A stretch of DNA of 64,000 nt, taken from the NCBI GenBank assembly GCA_040752195.1, contig JBFMFC010000009.1, positions 26,202 through 90,201 of the forward strand, written 5' to 3'. Below are positions 34,475-43,910 of this stretch, piece by piece. This stretch comes from DSNY01 sp040752195 (GTDB taxonomy: Bacteria; Pseudomonadota; Gammaproteobacteria; Burkholderiales; Burkholderiaceae_F). The translations under genes and the position numbers were made by a program. A model generated the notes under the pieces. It was not told where the DNA came from. It did not search any database and saw nothing but the letters and a program-made list of their open reading frames with translations. The first letter of the stretch is position 1. Each line of letters begins with the position of its first letter.

Positions 34475-35632
34475 ATGGCCGACGACGTCTACACGACGCC
34501 CGAACACGCCGAACTGCGCCGCCAGGTCGCGCGCTTCATCGAGCGCGAGGTCGAGCCGAACGCGCTCGAGTGGGACGAAGCGGGCTTCGTTCCGCGCGAA
34601 GTGCTGCGCAGGATGGGCGCGCTCGGCTGGCTGGGGCTCACGGTGCCGGCGGCCGACGGCGGCGCGGGGGCGGATCGCGTGACCAACGTCGTCTTTCAAG
34701 AAGCGCTCGCGCGCTGCACGTCGGGCGGCTTCGTCGTCACCGTGCTCGTGCACACCGACATGGCCGGCCCGCACCTCGTACACGCCGGCAGCGACGCGCA
34801 GAAGCGGCGCTGGCTGCCGAAGATGCTGTCGGGCGAGTTGATCAGCGCGATCGCGGTGACCGAAGCCGACGCGGGCTCCGACGTCGCGTCGATCCGCACG
34901 CGCGCGGTGCGCGACGGCGATCATTACGTGCTCGACGGCACGAAGACGTTCATCACCAACGGCGTGCACGCGGGCCTGGTGTTCGTCGCGGCGCGCACCG
35001 ATCCGCACGCCAAGGGCTCGCGCGGGATCTCGATCCTCGCGGTCGAGCGCGGGACGCCGGGCTTTCGCGTCGGCCGCGCGCTGAAGAAGCAGGGCTGGCT
35101 CGCATCCGACACGGCGGAGCTCGTCTTCGAGCACTGCCGCGTTCCGGTCGGCAACCGGCTCGGCGAGGAGAACGCCGGCTTCTACGCGATCATGCGCAAC
35201 TTCCAGACCGAACGCATCGCGCTGGCGGCGATGGCGGTCGGGCACTGCGCAACCGCGCTCGATCTCGCGCTGCGCCACGTGCGTGCGCGCAAGGCCTTCG
35301 GCGCGACGCTGTGGGACAAGCAGGCGATCCGCCAGCGCCTCGCGCTGCTCGCCGCGAAGACCGCGGCGGCACGGACCTTTCTGTACCACTGCGCGTGGTT
35401 GATGGACCAGGGCCGCGACGCGGTGCGCGAGGTGTCGATGCTGAAAGCCTTGACCGGCGAGCTCGTCAACGAAGTCGTGTATACGTGCCAGCAGTTTCAC
35501 GGCGGCTTCGGTTACATGCGCGAGGCCGCGATCGAGCGGCTCGCGCGCGATGCGCGCATCCTCGCGATCGGCGGCGGTGCGACCGACGTGATGCTCGAAG
35601 AAGTGGCCAAACGGATGGGTGCGGCGGACTGA
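34475..35632 (+). CDS. Acyl-CoA dehydrogenase of the mcc operon
   Basis: A 385-aa FAD enzyme 9 bases after mccB. VTEADAGSDVASIRT and GTKTFITNG form the flavin site. The C-terminal position that carries Glu in medium-chain enzymes reads GGGATDVM, so no Glu there; instead NFQTERIALAAMAVG has Glu at the loop used by isovaleryl- and long-chain dehydrogenases. It may be a second isovaleryl- or citronellyl-CoA-type enzyme, since ivd itself is at 7753. Expressed with the carboxylase, it is most likely for a branched or terpenoid acyl-CoA; substrate inferred. Confidence 0.88.
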   Translation: MADDVYTTPEHAELRRQVARFIEREVEPNALEWDEAGFVPREVLRRMGALGWLGLTVPAADGGAGADRVTNVVFQEALARCTSGGFVVTVLVHTDMAGPHLVHAGSDAQKRRWLPKMLSGELISAIAVTEADAGSDVASIRTRAVRDGDHYVLDGTKTFITNGVHAGLVFVAARTDPHAKGSRGISILAVERGTPGFRVGRALKKQGWLASDTAELVFEHCRVPVGNRLGEENAGFYAIMRNFQTERIALAAMAVGHCATALDLALRHVRARKAFGATLWDKQAIRQRLALLAAKTAAARTFLYHCAWLMDQGRDAVREVSMLKALTGELVNEVVYTCQQFHGGFGYMREAAIERLARDARILAIGGGATDVMLEEVAKRMGAAD

Positions 35633-35665
35633 GCGCCGGCCCGGAATCAACACGCAGAGGCAGTC

Positions 35666-36499
35666 ATGGACTACGAAACGCTCGAACTCAGCATCAACCA
35701 CCGCGTCGCGGTGCTCTGGCTCGCGCGCGAGAAGGTGCGCAACGCCTTCAACGAAACGATGATCGCGGAGCTCACGCGCGCGTTCTCGACGCTCGGCGCC
35801 GACGCCGGCGTGCGCGCGATCGTGCTCGCGGCGAAAGGCCCGGCGTTCTGCGCCGGCGCGGACCTCGACTGGATGCGGCGCATGGCCGGCTACTCGCGCG
35901 AGGACAACCGGCGCGACGCGCTCGCGCTCGCCAACATGCTGCGCACGATCGACACCTGCCCCAAGCCGGTGATCGCGCGCGTGCACGGCGACGCGTACGC
36001 AGGCGGCATGGGGCTCGTCGCGGTGGCCGATGTCGCGATCGCGGCGCTGCCGGCGAACTTCTGCCTGAGCGAAACGAAGCTCGGGCTGATCCCGGCGACG
36101 ATCGGGCCGTACGTGATCCGCGCGATCGGCGCGCGCGCCGCGCGGCGGTACTTCCTGACCGCCGAGCGCTTCGACTCGGGCGAGGCGTTCCGTCTCGGCC
36201 TGATCCACAACATCACGCCGCCCGACCAGCTCGACATCACGGTCAACGAGCTGCTCGGCGCGCTGATGCACACGAGCATTCACGCGGTCGGCGAAGCGAA
36301 GAAGCTCGTGCGCGACCTGGCGGGCCGCCCGATCGACGACGCGCTGGTCGCCGACACCGCGGAACGCATCGCCGCGATCCGCGCCTCCGACGACGGGCGC
36401 GAAGGGGTGCGCGCCTTCCTCGACAAGCGCAAGCCGCGCTGGCTCGCCGAGTACGAGGCCGAGATGGCCGCCGAGCAGGGCGACGACGAGGAAATGTGA
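35666..36499 (+). CDS. liuC: Methylglutaconyl-CoA hydratase
   Basis: A 277-aa crotonase-family enzyme. The oxyanion-hole block is KGPAFCAGADLDWMRRMAGYSREDN, a signature of the AUH/LiuC group, and the catalytic Glu lies in LSETKLGLIPATIGPYV. It hydrates 3-methylglutaconyl-CoA to HMG-CoA, the step between the carboxylase and HMG-CoA lyase. It sits inside the mcc operon, which supports the assignment. The C-terminus is acidic (EQGDDEEM), and its stop overlaps the next GTG. Confidence 0.9.
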   Translation: MDYETLELSINHRVAVLWLAREKVRNAFNETMIAELTRAFSTLGADAGVRAIVLAAKGPAFCAGADLDWMRRMAGYSREDNRRDALALANMLRTIDTCPKPVIARVHGDAYAGGMGLVAVADVAIAALPANFCLSETKLGLIPATIGPYVIRAIGARAARRYFLTAERFDSGEAFRLGLIHNITPPDQLDITVNELLGALMHTSIHAVGEAKKLVRDLAGRPIDDALVADTAERIAAIRASDDGREGVRAFLDKRKPRWLAEYEAEMAAEQGDDEEM

Positions 36500-37185
36500 A
36501 CGGCGCGACCGCGCGGCCCGACGCGATGCACCCGACCGCACTGCGCGCTGCCGAGCGCACCGAAGCCGAAGCGGCGCCGGCGCGCCGGCGCGCGGCTCTG
36601 GCGCGCGAAGTGCTGACGCTGACACACACGATCGGCGTGGCGGGCTGGCACGTGTGGCACGAAGGCGACGGCCGCGCCTTCGTACTCGCCGCACTCGGCC
36701 GCTGCTTCATCGAGCGGACCGTCTCGTTCAATCTGCCGCTGCTGTGGCGGTTGCGCAAGCTGTGGCGCGAGGGCGCGACCGCGCTCGATCCGCGTGCGTT
36801 GCGGCTTGCGCTGTGGCTGGACGAGCGCGTCGTGCTGCGCGCCGCTCGCATCGACGTGCATCTGGCGCCGCCGGCGGCGCGGCCGCAGGCGTTCGGCCTG
36901 GACCTGCGCACGTTGCGCGAACGCGGCCCCGCAGCGGAAGCGCCGGCGCGCGTGTTCGGGCTGGCGTCGGACAGTCACGAACACTTCCGGCGGATGGCGC
37001 GCGATCTCGGGGCCGTGCCGAAAGGCAGCGCGCTCAAACTGCTCGTCGAAGCGCGGCACCCGGGCGTGCCCGCCTCGTTGCGCGCGCGTTTTCCGCTCCG
37101 CGTCGATCTGCGGCTGCGCGCCGACGAGGACTACGTGACGCTGATCCATGCGCGCACCGTCGAGGCGCGCCTGCCGGAGCGCTGA
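36496..37185 (+). CDS. Hypothetical protein in the mcc operon
   Basis: A 229-aa protein of no recognised family, starting at GTG 36496 that overlaps the liuC stop (ATGTGA); ATG 36526 is an alternative. It is Arg/Ala/Leu-rich with no membrane segment. Landmarks are LTHTIGVAGWHVWHEGD, LDERVVLRAARIDVHL and HEHFRRMARDLGAVPKGSALKLLVEARHPG. Its position between liuC and mccA suggests a link to leucine catabolism, but no function can be stated. Confidence 0.55.
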   Translation: MNGATARPDAMHPTALRAAERTEAEAAPARRRAALAREVLTLTHTIGVAGWHVWHEGDGRAFVLAALGRCFIERTVSFNLPLLWRLRKLWREGATALDPRALRLALWLDERVVLRAARIDVHLAPPAARPQAFGLDLRTLRERGPAAEAPARVFGLASDSHEHFRRMARDLGAVPKGSALKLLVEARHPGVPASLRARFPLRVDLRLRADEDYVTLIHARTVEARLPER

Positions 37186-37546
37186 CGTGCACGCGTTCGG
37201 CACCGCGCAACGCGTCGCGCCGGCGGTCGCCGTCGCGGCGGCGGCGCTCGCGGTGCGGCTGCCGCCGCACGCGTATCGCTTCGTGCGCGGTGCCTTGCGG
37301 ACGCGCTTTCAGACTCGCTGCGCCGAGACGAGACTCGCGCGCTGCGGGCTCGCGATGGGAGGAGTCTTGTCACTGCATCCGCGGCGAAGGAGACGCGTCG
37401 AGCCACGCCCGACATGGGAGCGCAGGGGAGTGTTCAGCGAGGTCCTGATGGCCGATTGCGGCGCAGGCTCGACGCGCGCAGCGCGTTGGCCGCAGCCAAA
37501 CCGCCGTGCGCGCGCGGCGCGCGGCGATTGAGCCGCGGAGACGATC
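37186..37546. other. 361-base gap within the mcc operon
   Basis: GC-rich, with an open frame from GTG 37187 that lacks protein-like composition (very Arg/Ala-rich, low-complexity end). GGGAGGAG at about 37355 and GCGGAGACG before the mccA ATG are the only ribosome-binding-site-like signals. No operator or terminator was recognised. mccA may have its own promoter here. Confidence 0.35.
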
Positions 37547-39577
37547 ATGTTCAGAAAGATCCTCATTGCCAACCGCGGCGAAATCGCCTGCCGGGTCGCC
37601 GCCACCGCGCGCCGGATGGGCGTCCGAACGGTCGCGGTGTATTCGGACGCCGACGCGGCGGCCAAGCACGTCGCCGCGTGCGACGAAGCGGTCCGGCTCG
37701 GGCCCGCGCCGGCGCGCGAAAGTTATCTGCGCGGCGAGCGGATCATCGCCGCCGCGAAGGCGACCGGCGCGCAGGCGGTCCATCCGGGCTACGGCTTCCT
37801 GTCGGAGAACGAGGACTTCGCGCAGGCCTGCGCCGACGCGGGGCTCGTCTTCATCGGCCCGCCGCCGGCGGCGATCCGCGCGATGGGCAGCAAGAGCGAG
37901 GCGAAGGCGCTGATGGAGCAGGCGCACGTGCCGCTCGTTCCCGGCTATCACGGCGCGGATCAGTCGACCGCGCTGCTGAAGGCGCACGCCGACCGCATCG
38001 GCTATCCGGTGCTGATCAAGGCGAGCGCGGGCGGCGGCGGCAAGGGCATGCGGATCGTCGCGCGCGCCGAGGACTTCGACGCCGCGCTGGCGTCGTGCCA
38101 GCGCGAGGCCGCGGCGTCGTTCGGCGACGACCGCGTGCTGGTCGAGAAGTATCTGCAGCGGCCGCGCCACATCGAGATCCAGGTCTTCGCCGACACGCAC
38201 GGCAACTGCGTGTATCTGTTCGAGCGCGACTGCTCGGTGCAGCGCCGCCATCAGAAGGTGATCGAGGAAGCGCCCGCCCCCGGCATGACCGCCGCGCGGC
38301 GCCGCGCGATGGGCGAGGCCGCGGTCGCGGCGGCAAAGGCGGTGGGCTACGTCGGTGCCGGCACGGTCGAGTTCATCGCCGAAGCCGACGAGCATGGCAA
38401 CGCCGGCACCTTCTACTTCATGGAGATGAACACGCGGCTGCAGGTCGAACATCCGGTCACCGAGATGATCACCGGCTTCGACCTCGTCGAATGGCAGCTT
38501 CGCGTGGCGAGCGGCGAGCGGCTGCCCGCGCTGCAGAACGATCTGACGATCCACGGCCACGCGATCGAGGTGCGCGTGTACGCCGAGAATCCGGACAAGG
38601 GATTCCTGCCGGCGATCGGGACGCTCTCGCACCTGGCGCTGCCGGAGCACGTCGCCTTTATGCGCAACGCCGACGGCGTGCGCGCGCACGACCCGGCGCC
38701 CGTGCGCATCGACAGCGGCGTTCGACAGGGCGACGCGATCTCGCCGCACTACGACCCGATGATCGCCAAGCTGATCGTCTGGGGCGAGGATCGCGCGCAG
38801 GCGCTGGCGCGGCTCGCGACGGCACTGGCCGACGTGCACATCGTCGGCGTGGCGAACAACGTCGACTTTTTGACGCGGCTCGTCGACAACCCGCGCTTTG
38901 CGCAGGCGCAGCTCGACACGGGACTGATCGAGCACGAGAGCGCGCGGCTGTTCGCCACCGAAGCGGCCGTGCCCGACGACGTGCTCGCGGTTGCCTGCGC
39001 GCGGCTCGTCGTCGACGAGACGGCCGCGGAAACGAACGACCCGTGGTCGCTCGCACGCGGCTGGCGGCTGAACACGACCTACACGCGCGACCTCGTCTTC
39101 AAGTCCGAACGCGGCGTGCACGACGTCGACCTCGAGTACACGCGCGACGGCTACGTCTTCCATCATGGCGCGCTGCGCGCGCCGCTCGCGATCGTCGCCG
39201 CGCGGGGCACGCGGCTGGAAATGCGCTTCGCCGACCGCGCGTTCGCGGCGGACGTGATTCGCGATGGCGACAACCTGCACGTGTTCGCCAACGGCCGCCA
39301 TCGGGTCGTCACGCTGGTCGACGTGATCGCGCACGCCGGCGAGAGCGAGCTGGAAAGCGGCGGGCTGGCAGCGCCGATGCCCGGCCGCGTGATCGCGATC
39401 CACGTCGCGCGCGGGGCGCGCGTGACCAAGGGATCACCGCTTCTGGTGATGGAGGCGATGAAAATGGAGCACACGATCGTCGCGCCGGCCGACGGCACCG
39501 TCGACGAGTTCTTCTACGGCGTCGGCGAGCAGGTCGCCGAAGGCGCGGCGCTGGTGGCGTTCACCCGCTCGCAATAG
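37547..39577 (+). CDS. mccA: Methylcrotonyl-CoA carboxylase alpha (biotin) subunit
   Basis: A 676-aa biotin-dependent carboxylase subunit. In order: biotin carboxylase domain (FRKILIANRGEIACRVAATA; ATP-grasp loop KASAGGGGKGMRIV; EMNTRLQVEHPVTEMITG, to about residue 450), a linker domain, and the biotinyl domain with VMEAMKMEHTI near residue 640. It carboxylates biotin with ATP and bicarbonate and works with MccB at 32858. The length fits MCC alpha, and the operon context excludes acetyl- or propionyl-CoA carboxylase as first choice. Confidence 0.95.
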   Translation: MFRKILIANRGEIACRVAATARRMGVRTVAVYSDADAAAKHVAACDEAVRLGPAPARESYLRGERIIAAAKATGAQAVHPGYGFLSENEDFAQACADAGLVFIGPPPAAIRAMGSKSEAKALMEQAHVPLVPGYHGADQSTALLKAHADRIGYPVLIKASAGGGGKGMRIVARAEDFDAALASCQREAAASFGDDRVLVEKYLQRPRHIEIQVFADTHGNCVYLFERDCSVQRRHQKVIEEAPAPGMTAARRRAMGEAAVAAAKAVGYVGAGTVEFIAEADEHGNAGTFYFMEMNTRLQVEHPVTEMITGFDLVEWQLRVASGERLPALQNDLTIHGHAIEVRVYAENPDKGFLPAIGTLSHLALPEHVAFMRNADGVRAHDPAPVRIDSGVRQGDAISPHYDPMIAKLIVWGEDRAQALARLATALADVHIVGVANNVDFLTRLVDNPRFAQAQLDTGLIEHESARLFATEAAVPDDVLAVACARLVVDETAAETNDPWSLARGWRLNTTYTRDLVFKSERGVHDVDLEYTRDGYVFHHGALRAPLAIVAARGTRLEMRFADRAFAADVIRDGDNLHVFANGRHRVVTLVDVIAHAGESELESGGLAAPMPGRVIAIHVARGARVTKGSPLLVMEAMKMEHTIVAPADGTVDEFFYGVGEQVAEGAALVAFTRSQ

Positions 39578-39579
39578 AC

Positions 39580-40530
39580 ATGCCGACGCGAATCGTGCTG
39601 TGCGCACGCGGGATGCACGCGCCGGCGTGGCTCGAAGCGCTGCGCGCCGCGCTGCCCGACGCCGATCTGTGGTGGCGCGATGCGGCCAGGCTCGACGCCG
39701 ATCCGCTCGCGCCGCAGGCCGACATGGCCATCGTCTGGCGGCCGCCCTCCGCGTTGTTCGAGGAGCAGCGGCGGCTGCGCGCGGTCTTCAACCTCGGCGC
39801 GGGTGTCGATGCGCTGCTGGCGATGCCGGCGTTTCCGCGCGATGCGCTGCTGGTACGGCTCGAGGACGCCGGCATGGCCGACGCGCTCGCGGAGTACGTG
39901 CTCGCCGCGGTGCTGCGCGTGTATCGCGGCTTCGACCGCTACGCGATCCGGCAGCGCGAGGCGCGCTGGCAGGCGGAGCTGCTGCGGCCGAAATCGAACT
40001 TCGCGGTCGGCGTGCTCGGGCTCGGCGTGATCGGAGGCGCGATCGCGCGCGCGCTCGCGGCGCACGGCTTCGCGGTGCGCGGTTTCGCGCGGACACGCCA
40101 CGCGATCGAAGGTGTGGACTGCCGCGCGGGCGAGGCCGAGCTCGCGAGCTTTCTCGACGGGCTCGACGTGCTCGTCGGCGTGCTGCCGCTCACGCCCGAG
40201 AACCGCGGCATCCTCAATCGCGCGAATCTCGAACGCCTGGCCGATGGAGCGCACGTCGTCAACGTCGGCCGCGGCGCGCACCTGGTCGAAGCCGATCTGC
40301 TCGCGTTGCTCGACGAGGGCAAGCTCGGCGGGGCGACGCTCGACGTCTTCGAGACCGAACCGCTGCCGGCCGCGCACCCGTTCTGGGGGCGACCCGAGAT
40401 CCTGGTCACGCCGCACATCTCGGCGGTGACCGAACTCGGACCGAGCGTGGCGCAGATCGCCGAGAAGATCGCGCGGCTCGAGCGCGGAGAGGCGATCACG
40501 GGGGTCGTGGATCTGCGGCGGGGGTATTGA
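39580..40530 (+). CDS. ghrA: Glyoxylate/hydroxypyruvate reductase A
   Basis: A 316-aa D-2-hydroxyacid dehydrogenase. The NAD(P) loop is VGVLGLGVIGGAIARAL (about residues 146-162), LPLTPENRGILNRANL and VNVGRGAHLVEADLL are family blocks, Glu in LDVFETEPLP and His in VTPHISA complete the active site. The N-terminus (VLCARGMHAPAWLEALRAALP) and FNLGAGVDALL fit the GhrA branch. It starts 2 bases after the mccA stop, so it is probably cotranscribed. A 13-bp hairpin follows. Confidence 0.9.
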   Translation: MPTRIVLCARGMHAPAWLEALRAALPDADLWWRDAARLDADPLAPQADMAIVWRPPSALFEEQRRLRAVFNLGAGVDALLAMPAFPRDALLVRLEDAGMADALAEYVLAAVLRVYRGFDRYAIRQREARWQAELLRPKSNFAVGVLGLGVIGGAIARALAAHGFAVRGFARTRHAIEGVDCRAGEAELASFLDGLDVLVGVLPLTPENRGILNRANLERLADGAHVVNVGRGAHLVEADLLALLDEGKLGGATLDVFETEPLPAAHPFWGRPEILVTPHISAVTELGPSVAQIAEKIARLERGEAITGVVDLRRGY

Positions 40531-40606
40531 GCTTCGGCAGGCTCTGATAGTCCCCGTCGCCCCGTTGCGGAACGGCGGCGCCGCCGAGGGTCGCCGACAG
40601 CCAGGG

Positions 40607-40642
40607 GAAACGCCGCGGCGCCTTGGCGGGCCGCGGCGTTTC
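40607..40642. terminator. Bidirectional terminator between ghrA and the DUF5666 gene
   Basis: GAAACGCCGCGGC and GCCGCGGCGTTTC form a perfect 13-bp stem with a 10-base loop between convergent genes. TTTC on one side and the symmetric GAAA on the other give short U-runs in both directions. Confidence 0.7.
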
Positions 40643-40660
40643 GACGACGGCGTCCGGCGT

Positions 40661-42457
40661 TCAGCGCAGGAACTTCACGCTGCTTGCCTTGACGGTGCCG
40701 GCGTCGAGCGCACCCATGACACGCACGAGCTTGCCGTTGGCGAGATCGGCTTCGGTGCCGCCCTCGAACGTCGCGGCGCTCGCATCGACCGCGACACCCT
40801 GCACCTTGAAGTCGGCCTTCGACACGAAGTCGGTGATCGAGCCCATCAGCCGCGCGCTCGCGCCGGGCATCTGCACCTCGACGCGGTCGGCGACGACCTC
40901 GCCGCCGACCCAGTGCGCCACCACTTCGACGCGCTGACCGTTGGCGAGCGGGCCGTTGACGATCTGCGTGGTCGAGGTGATCTTGAACGCGGCGCCGTTC
41001 AGCTCGAAGCCCGTCGCGGTCACGTTGGAGATGACGCCTTCGGCGTAGATCGCGGGCGGCATCCCGCTCTTGAACCTCACCTCGGTGACGACGAAGGCGG
41101 TGCCGTCGAACGCACCCTTGACCTCGACGAGATCGCCGTTGCCGAAGTCGGCGAGTGCGCCGCCCTCGAACCTCACGCTGTCGGCGAGCTTCATCGGAAT
41201 GCCGAGCAGCGTGAAGGTCTTGGCCGCCGGATCGAAGTCCTTGACCACGCCGAACAGACGGAAAGGAACGTCCTTCGGCGGCACGCCGAAGATCACTTCG
41301 TCGGCGCGGACGACGTCGCCGTCGATGCGGCCCTTGACCAGCACGAATGCGCCGTCCTTCAGGTCATCCTTGGTGCCGTTCTTGAAGGTCGCCGTGTCGG
41401 CGTCGACCGGCGTGCCGCGCACCTTGAAGCTCGCGGCCGAAACGAAGTCGGTCACCTGCCCGGCGAGCACGATGCGCCGGCTCTCGGACGCCGGGATGAT
41501 CCACACGCGCGTGGCTTTTAGAACGACCGTGCCGCCGGTTGCGGAGAGCGTGCCCTCGACACGAACAAGCGCCATGTTCCGGATGTCGGCGAAGGTCGGG
41601 TTCTGCCCGCCCTTCAGCTCGGCGTCGGCTGCGTCGACCGCGATGCCGTTGACCCGGAAGGTCTTGCCGTCGGCGCTGGCGTCCGTCACCAGCCCGCCGA
41701 TGATGAAGCGGCGCCCTTCGAGCGACGGCGTGGCGACCCGTACGGCCTTCGCGATCAGCGTGTTGCCGGTCGGAAGCTGGTCGCTGTAGACGAAGACGAG
41801 CGCGTCGTTTTCGATCTTCGCGCCCTCGGGCTTGATCGCCGCGTTCGTGTAGTCGACCGTGAGGTCGCCGAGCTTGAACGTCTTCGCGGTGTCGTTGACG
41901 TCGGTCGCGATGCCGCCGGCGCGCACCTTGATCTCGCCCGCCGGCAGTTTGACTTCGACGCGCGTGGCGACGACGTTCCGATCGGCGTCGATCGTGCCGT
42001 GCACTTCGACCCAGTCGTCGACCTTCAGGTCGGCGAGCCCCGAGGCACCCTCGAACATCGTCATGCCGTCGCCGCCGGTGACGACCTTCACCGTCTGCCC
42101 GACGACCTTGAAGGTGCTCGTCGCTAGATCGACCGACTGCACGGGGCCGATCACCGTCGCGCGGACGAAGACCTTCGTGAGCCTGCCTTCGCGGACCGAT
42201 GCCTCGACCTGCATGCCGACCTTCAGATCGGCGATCGTGGCCGGTACTTCAGCGCGCGGGTCGACATCGAGCGCGACCACCGCTTGGCTGTCGTCGTAGG
42301 TCACGCCGTCGATCGCCGCCGCACCGAGGCCCGTGACCGTCCCGCTGACGGTCACCTGATCGGCCGCGGGCAGCTGCGCCGTGTTGCTGCCGCCGCCGCA
42401 CGCGGCCAGCAGTGCAGCGAGCGCGGCCGCGCCAAGGAATCGCGAGAGCTTGAGCAT
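40661..42457 (-). CDS. DUF5666 repeat lipoprotein
   Basis: A 598-aa lipoprotein with lipobox LLAAC followed by GGGS. The body is built from repeated small beta-barrel-like modules of about 70 residues: F-x-VxGxxVDxxxATFxxG, then LxDGxxVxVxGxxDGxxVxAxxV. I count six or more, typical of DUF5666. Such OB/SH3-like repeats occur in exported proteins of unknown function. ATG 42457 was chosen because the lipoprotein signal starts there; GGGGGG 9 bases upstream is a modest ribosome binding site. Confidence 0.82.
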   Translation of the reverse strand: MLKLSRFLGAAALAALLAACGGGSNTAQLPAADQVTVSGTVTGLGAAAIDGVTYDDSQAVVALDVDPRAEVPATIADLKVGMQVEASVREGRLTKVFVRATVIGPVQSVDLATSTFKVVGQTVKVVTGGDGMTMFEGASGLADLKVDDWVEVHGTIDADRNVVATRVEVKLPAGEIKVRAGGIATDVNDTAKTFKLGDLTVDYTNAAIKPEGAKIENDALVFVYSDQLPTGNTLIAKAVRVATPSLEGRRFIIGGLVTDASADGKTFRVNGIAVDAADAELKGGQNPTFADIRNMALVRVEGTLSATGGTVVLKATRVWIIPASESRRIVLAGQVTDFVSAASFKVRGTPVDADTATFKNGTKDDLKDGAFVLVKGRIDGDVVRADEVIFGVPPKDVPFRLFGVVKDFDPAAKTFTLLGIPMKLADSVRFEGGALADFGNGDLVEVKGAFDGTAFVVTEVRFKSGMPPAIYAEGVISNVTATGFELNGAAFKITSTTQIVNGPLANGQRVEVVAHWVGGEVVADRVEVQMPGASARLMGSITDFVSKADFKVQGVAVDASAATFEGGTEADLANGKLVRVMGALDAGTVKASSVKFLR

Positions 42458-42754
42458 GGACTTACCCCCCTGAAATTGGCACCGCAGCCTGCCGCAGTCA
42501 GGCTGCCGGCGTGCCCACCCACTATGGCGAAACGCCGGCTCGAATGGAAGGGAAGCTTTCCCGGCAATTGGGTAGGCCGTTTCGCCCACGGCTCTGTGCA
42601 AGCGATCACAGAAGCGTGCGCTAACACTGTCCGGAATCCCTAGCCAAGTCGCGGCAATGGGCCGCGCGGGCGCGGCGCGACAATCCCGCGCGCGGCGCCG
42701 TCGCGGGTGCGACGGCGGCCCGCGGACGCGACCCGCTCCCCAGGAGAGACACCG

Positions 42755-43807
42755 ATGAAACGCAATTTCGCTCTCTGTGCCGGCGCGCTCGGCGCGGCAC
42801 TGCTTGCGGCGTGTGGCGGCAGCTCCGACAGTGCACCTCCCCCCGCGGCACCCGCTGCCAGCGTGGTGATCAGCTCGGGCAACCAGGAGCTCGTCGCGCG
42901 CGCTGCCGCGAATGCCGTGCTCAGCAGCCGGACCGCCGCGGACGTCACGCCGAGCTCGAACTCAGGCCAGACGCAGGCGGCCTCGACCCGGCGCACGACG
43001 ATCGCGGGCGCTCGTTCGCTGTCCGCGGTGCTGCTCGGGGTGACCCGCGACGCACTGATCGGCCGGGCTGCGTCCAAGACGACGGCCGCAGGAACCTCCG
43101 ACGCGGTCAGGGCACAGGCGCTGCTGTCGCGCACCGAGGCGTGCGCCGTCAGCGGAAGCGCCACATTCGCGCTCGACGATCGCGACGGCAACAACCAGGC
43201 GAGCCCCGGCGACGTGTTGAGCGTGACGTTCAGCCAATGCCGGACGAGCGCAACCGAGCTGATCGACGGCGGCGTCGCGGCGACCTACCGCGTCGTTCAG
43301 CAGACCCCGGCGGTTTCGGTGACGGCGTCGGTCGCGTTCACGCAACTGACCGCAACGTCGAGCGAAGGCAGCTTTGCGATCAACGGCAGCTTCGACTTCA
43401 CTTTCACGCGCCAGGGCAGCGTCGACACCGCACAGCTCGCCATCGGCGGCAACGGGCTCGCCGCGACAGTGGCAACGCCGAACTACACCGACACGGTGAC
43501 GCTGCTCGCGGGTTACAACGTGACGGCGACCTACGACAACGGCGCCGGATTGTCGACGCTCGCGGTCAATGGCGCGATCTCCGCGACCTCGCTCGGCGGC
43601 ACGGTCGTGATCGGCACGCCGCTGGCGATTAGGCAATACGACGTCGATCCGTATCCGCGCGAAGGGCAGGTGCAGGTGCGCGGCGTCAACGACGGCCTGC
43701 TGGTGCTGACCGTGCTGTCGACGACGACCGTGCGCGTGCAGCTCGATGCCAACAACGACGGCACCTTCGAGGCGACCAGGGACGTGCCGTGGGGCGACCT
43801 GATCTGA
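42755..43807 (+). CDS. Hypothetical exported lipoprotein
   Basis: A 350-aa predicted lipoprotein (lipobox LLAAC, then GGSSDSAPPP). The mature part is Ser/Thr/Ala-rich and beta-strand-rich, with ALDDRDGNNQASPGDVLSVTF near the middle, recalling acidic calcium-loop-like turns, and ANNDGTFEATRDVPWGDL at the end. I do not recognise a family. AGGAG lies 9 bases before the ATG. A good terminator follows. It is divergent from the DUF5666 gene. Confidence 0.65.
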   Translation: MKRNFALCAGALGAALLAACGGSSDSAPPPAAPAASVVISSGNQELVARAAANAVLSSRTAADVTPSSNSGQTQAASTRRTTIAGARSLSAVLLGVTRDALIGRAASKTTAAGTSDAVRAQALLSRTEACAVSGSATFALDDRDGNNQASPGDVLSVTFSQCRTSATELIDGGVAATYRVVQQTPAVSVTASVAFTQLTATSSEGSFAINGSFDFTFTRQGSVDTAQLAIGGNGLAATVATPNYTDTVTLLAGYNVTATYDNGAGLSTLAVNGAISATSLGGTVVIGTPLAIRQYDVDPYPREGQVQVRGVNDGLLVLTVLSTTTVRVQLDANNDGTFEATRDVPWGDLI

Positions 43808-43828
43808 GCGCGCTGCGAGCGAAACGCG

Positions 43829-43853
43829 AGGGCCGGTTCACCCCGGCCCTTTT
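43829..43853 (+). terminator. Rho-independent terminator
   Basis: AGGGCCGG and CCGGCCCT make an 8-bp stem with a 6-base loop, followed by TTTTCGTT (the stem's last T plus three more). It lies 22 bases after the lipoprotein stop and is the clearest intrinsic terminator in the window. Confidence 0.8.
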
Positions 43854-43910
43854 CGTTGGCGTCGTCATCGCGCGAGTAACATCGGCGCGTCGAATCAAGA
43901 GATCAACGCA

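Noticed and set aside
30889..37185. Very long open frames on both strands over the ggt-mcc region (for example 31427-36694 on the minus strand)
   Set aside because: They overlay genes with clear enzyme motifs in other frames, are Arg/Ala-rich without domains, and arise from lack of stops in GC-rich DNA.
37187..37531. Possible gene between the 229-aa protein and mccA
   Set aside because: Composition is dominated by Arg/Ala/Pro, it has no good ribosome binding site and no recognisable motif.
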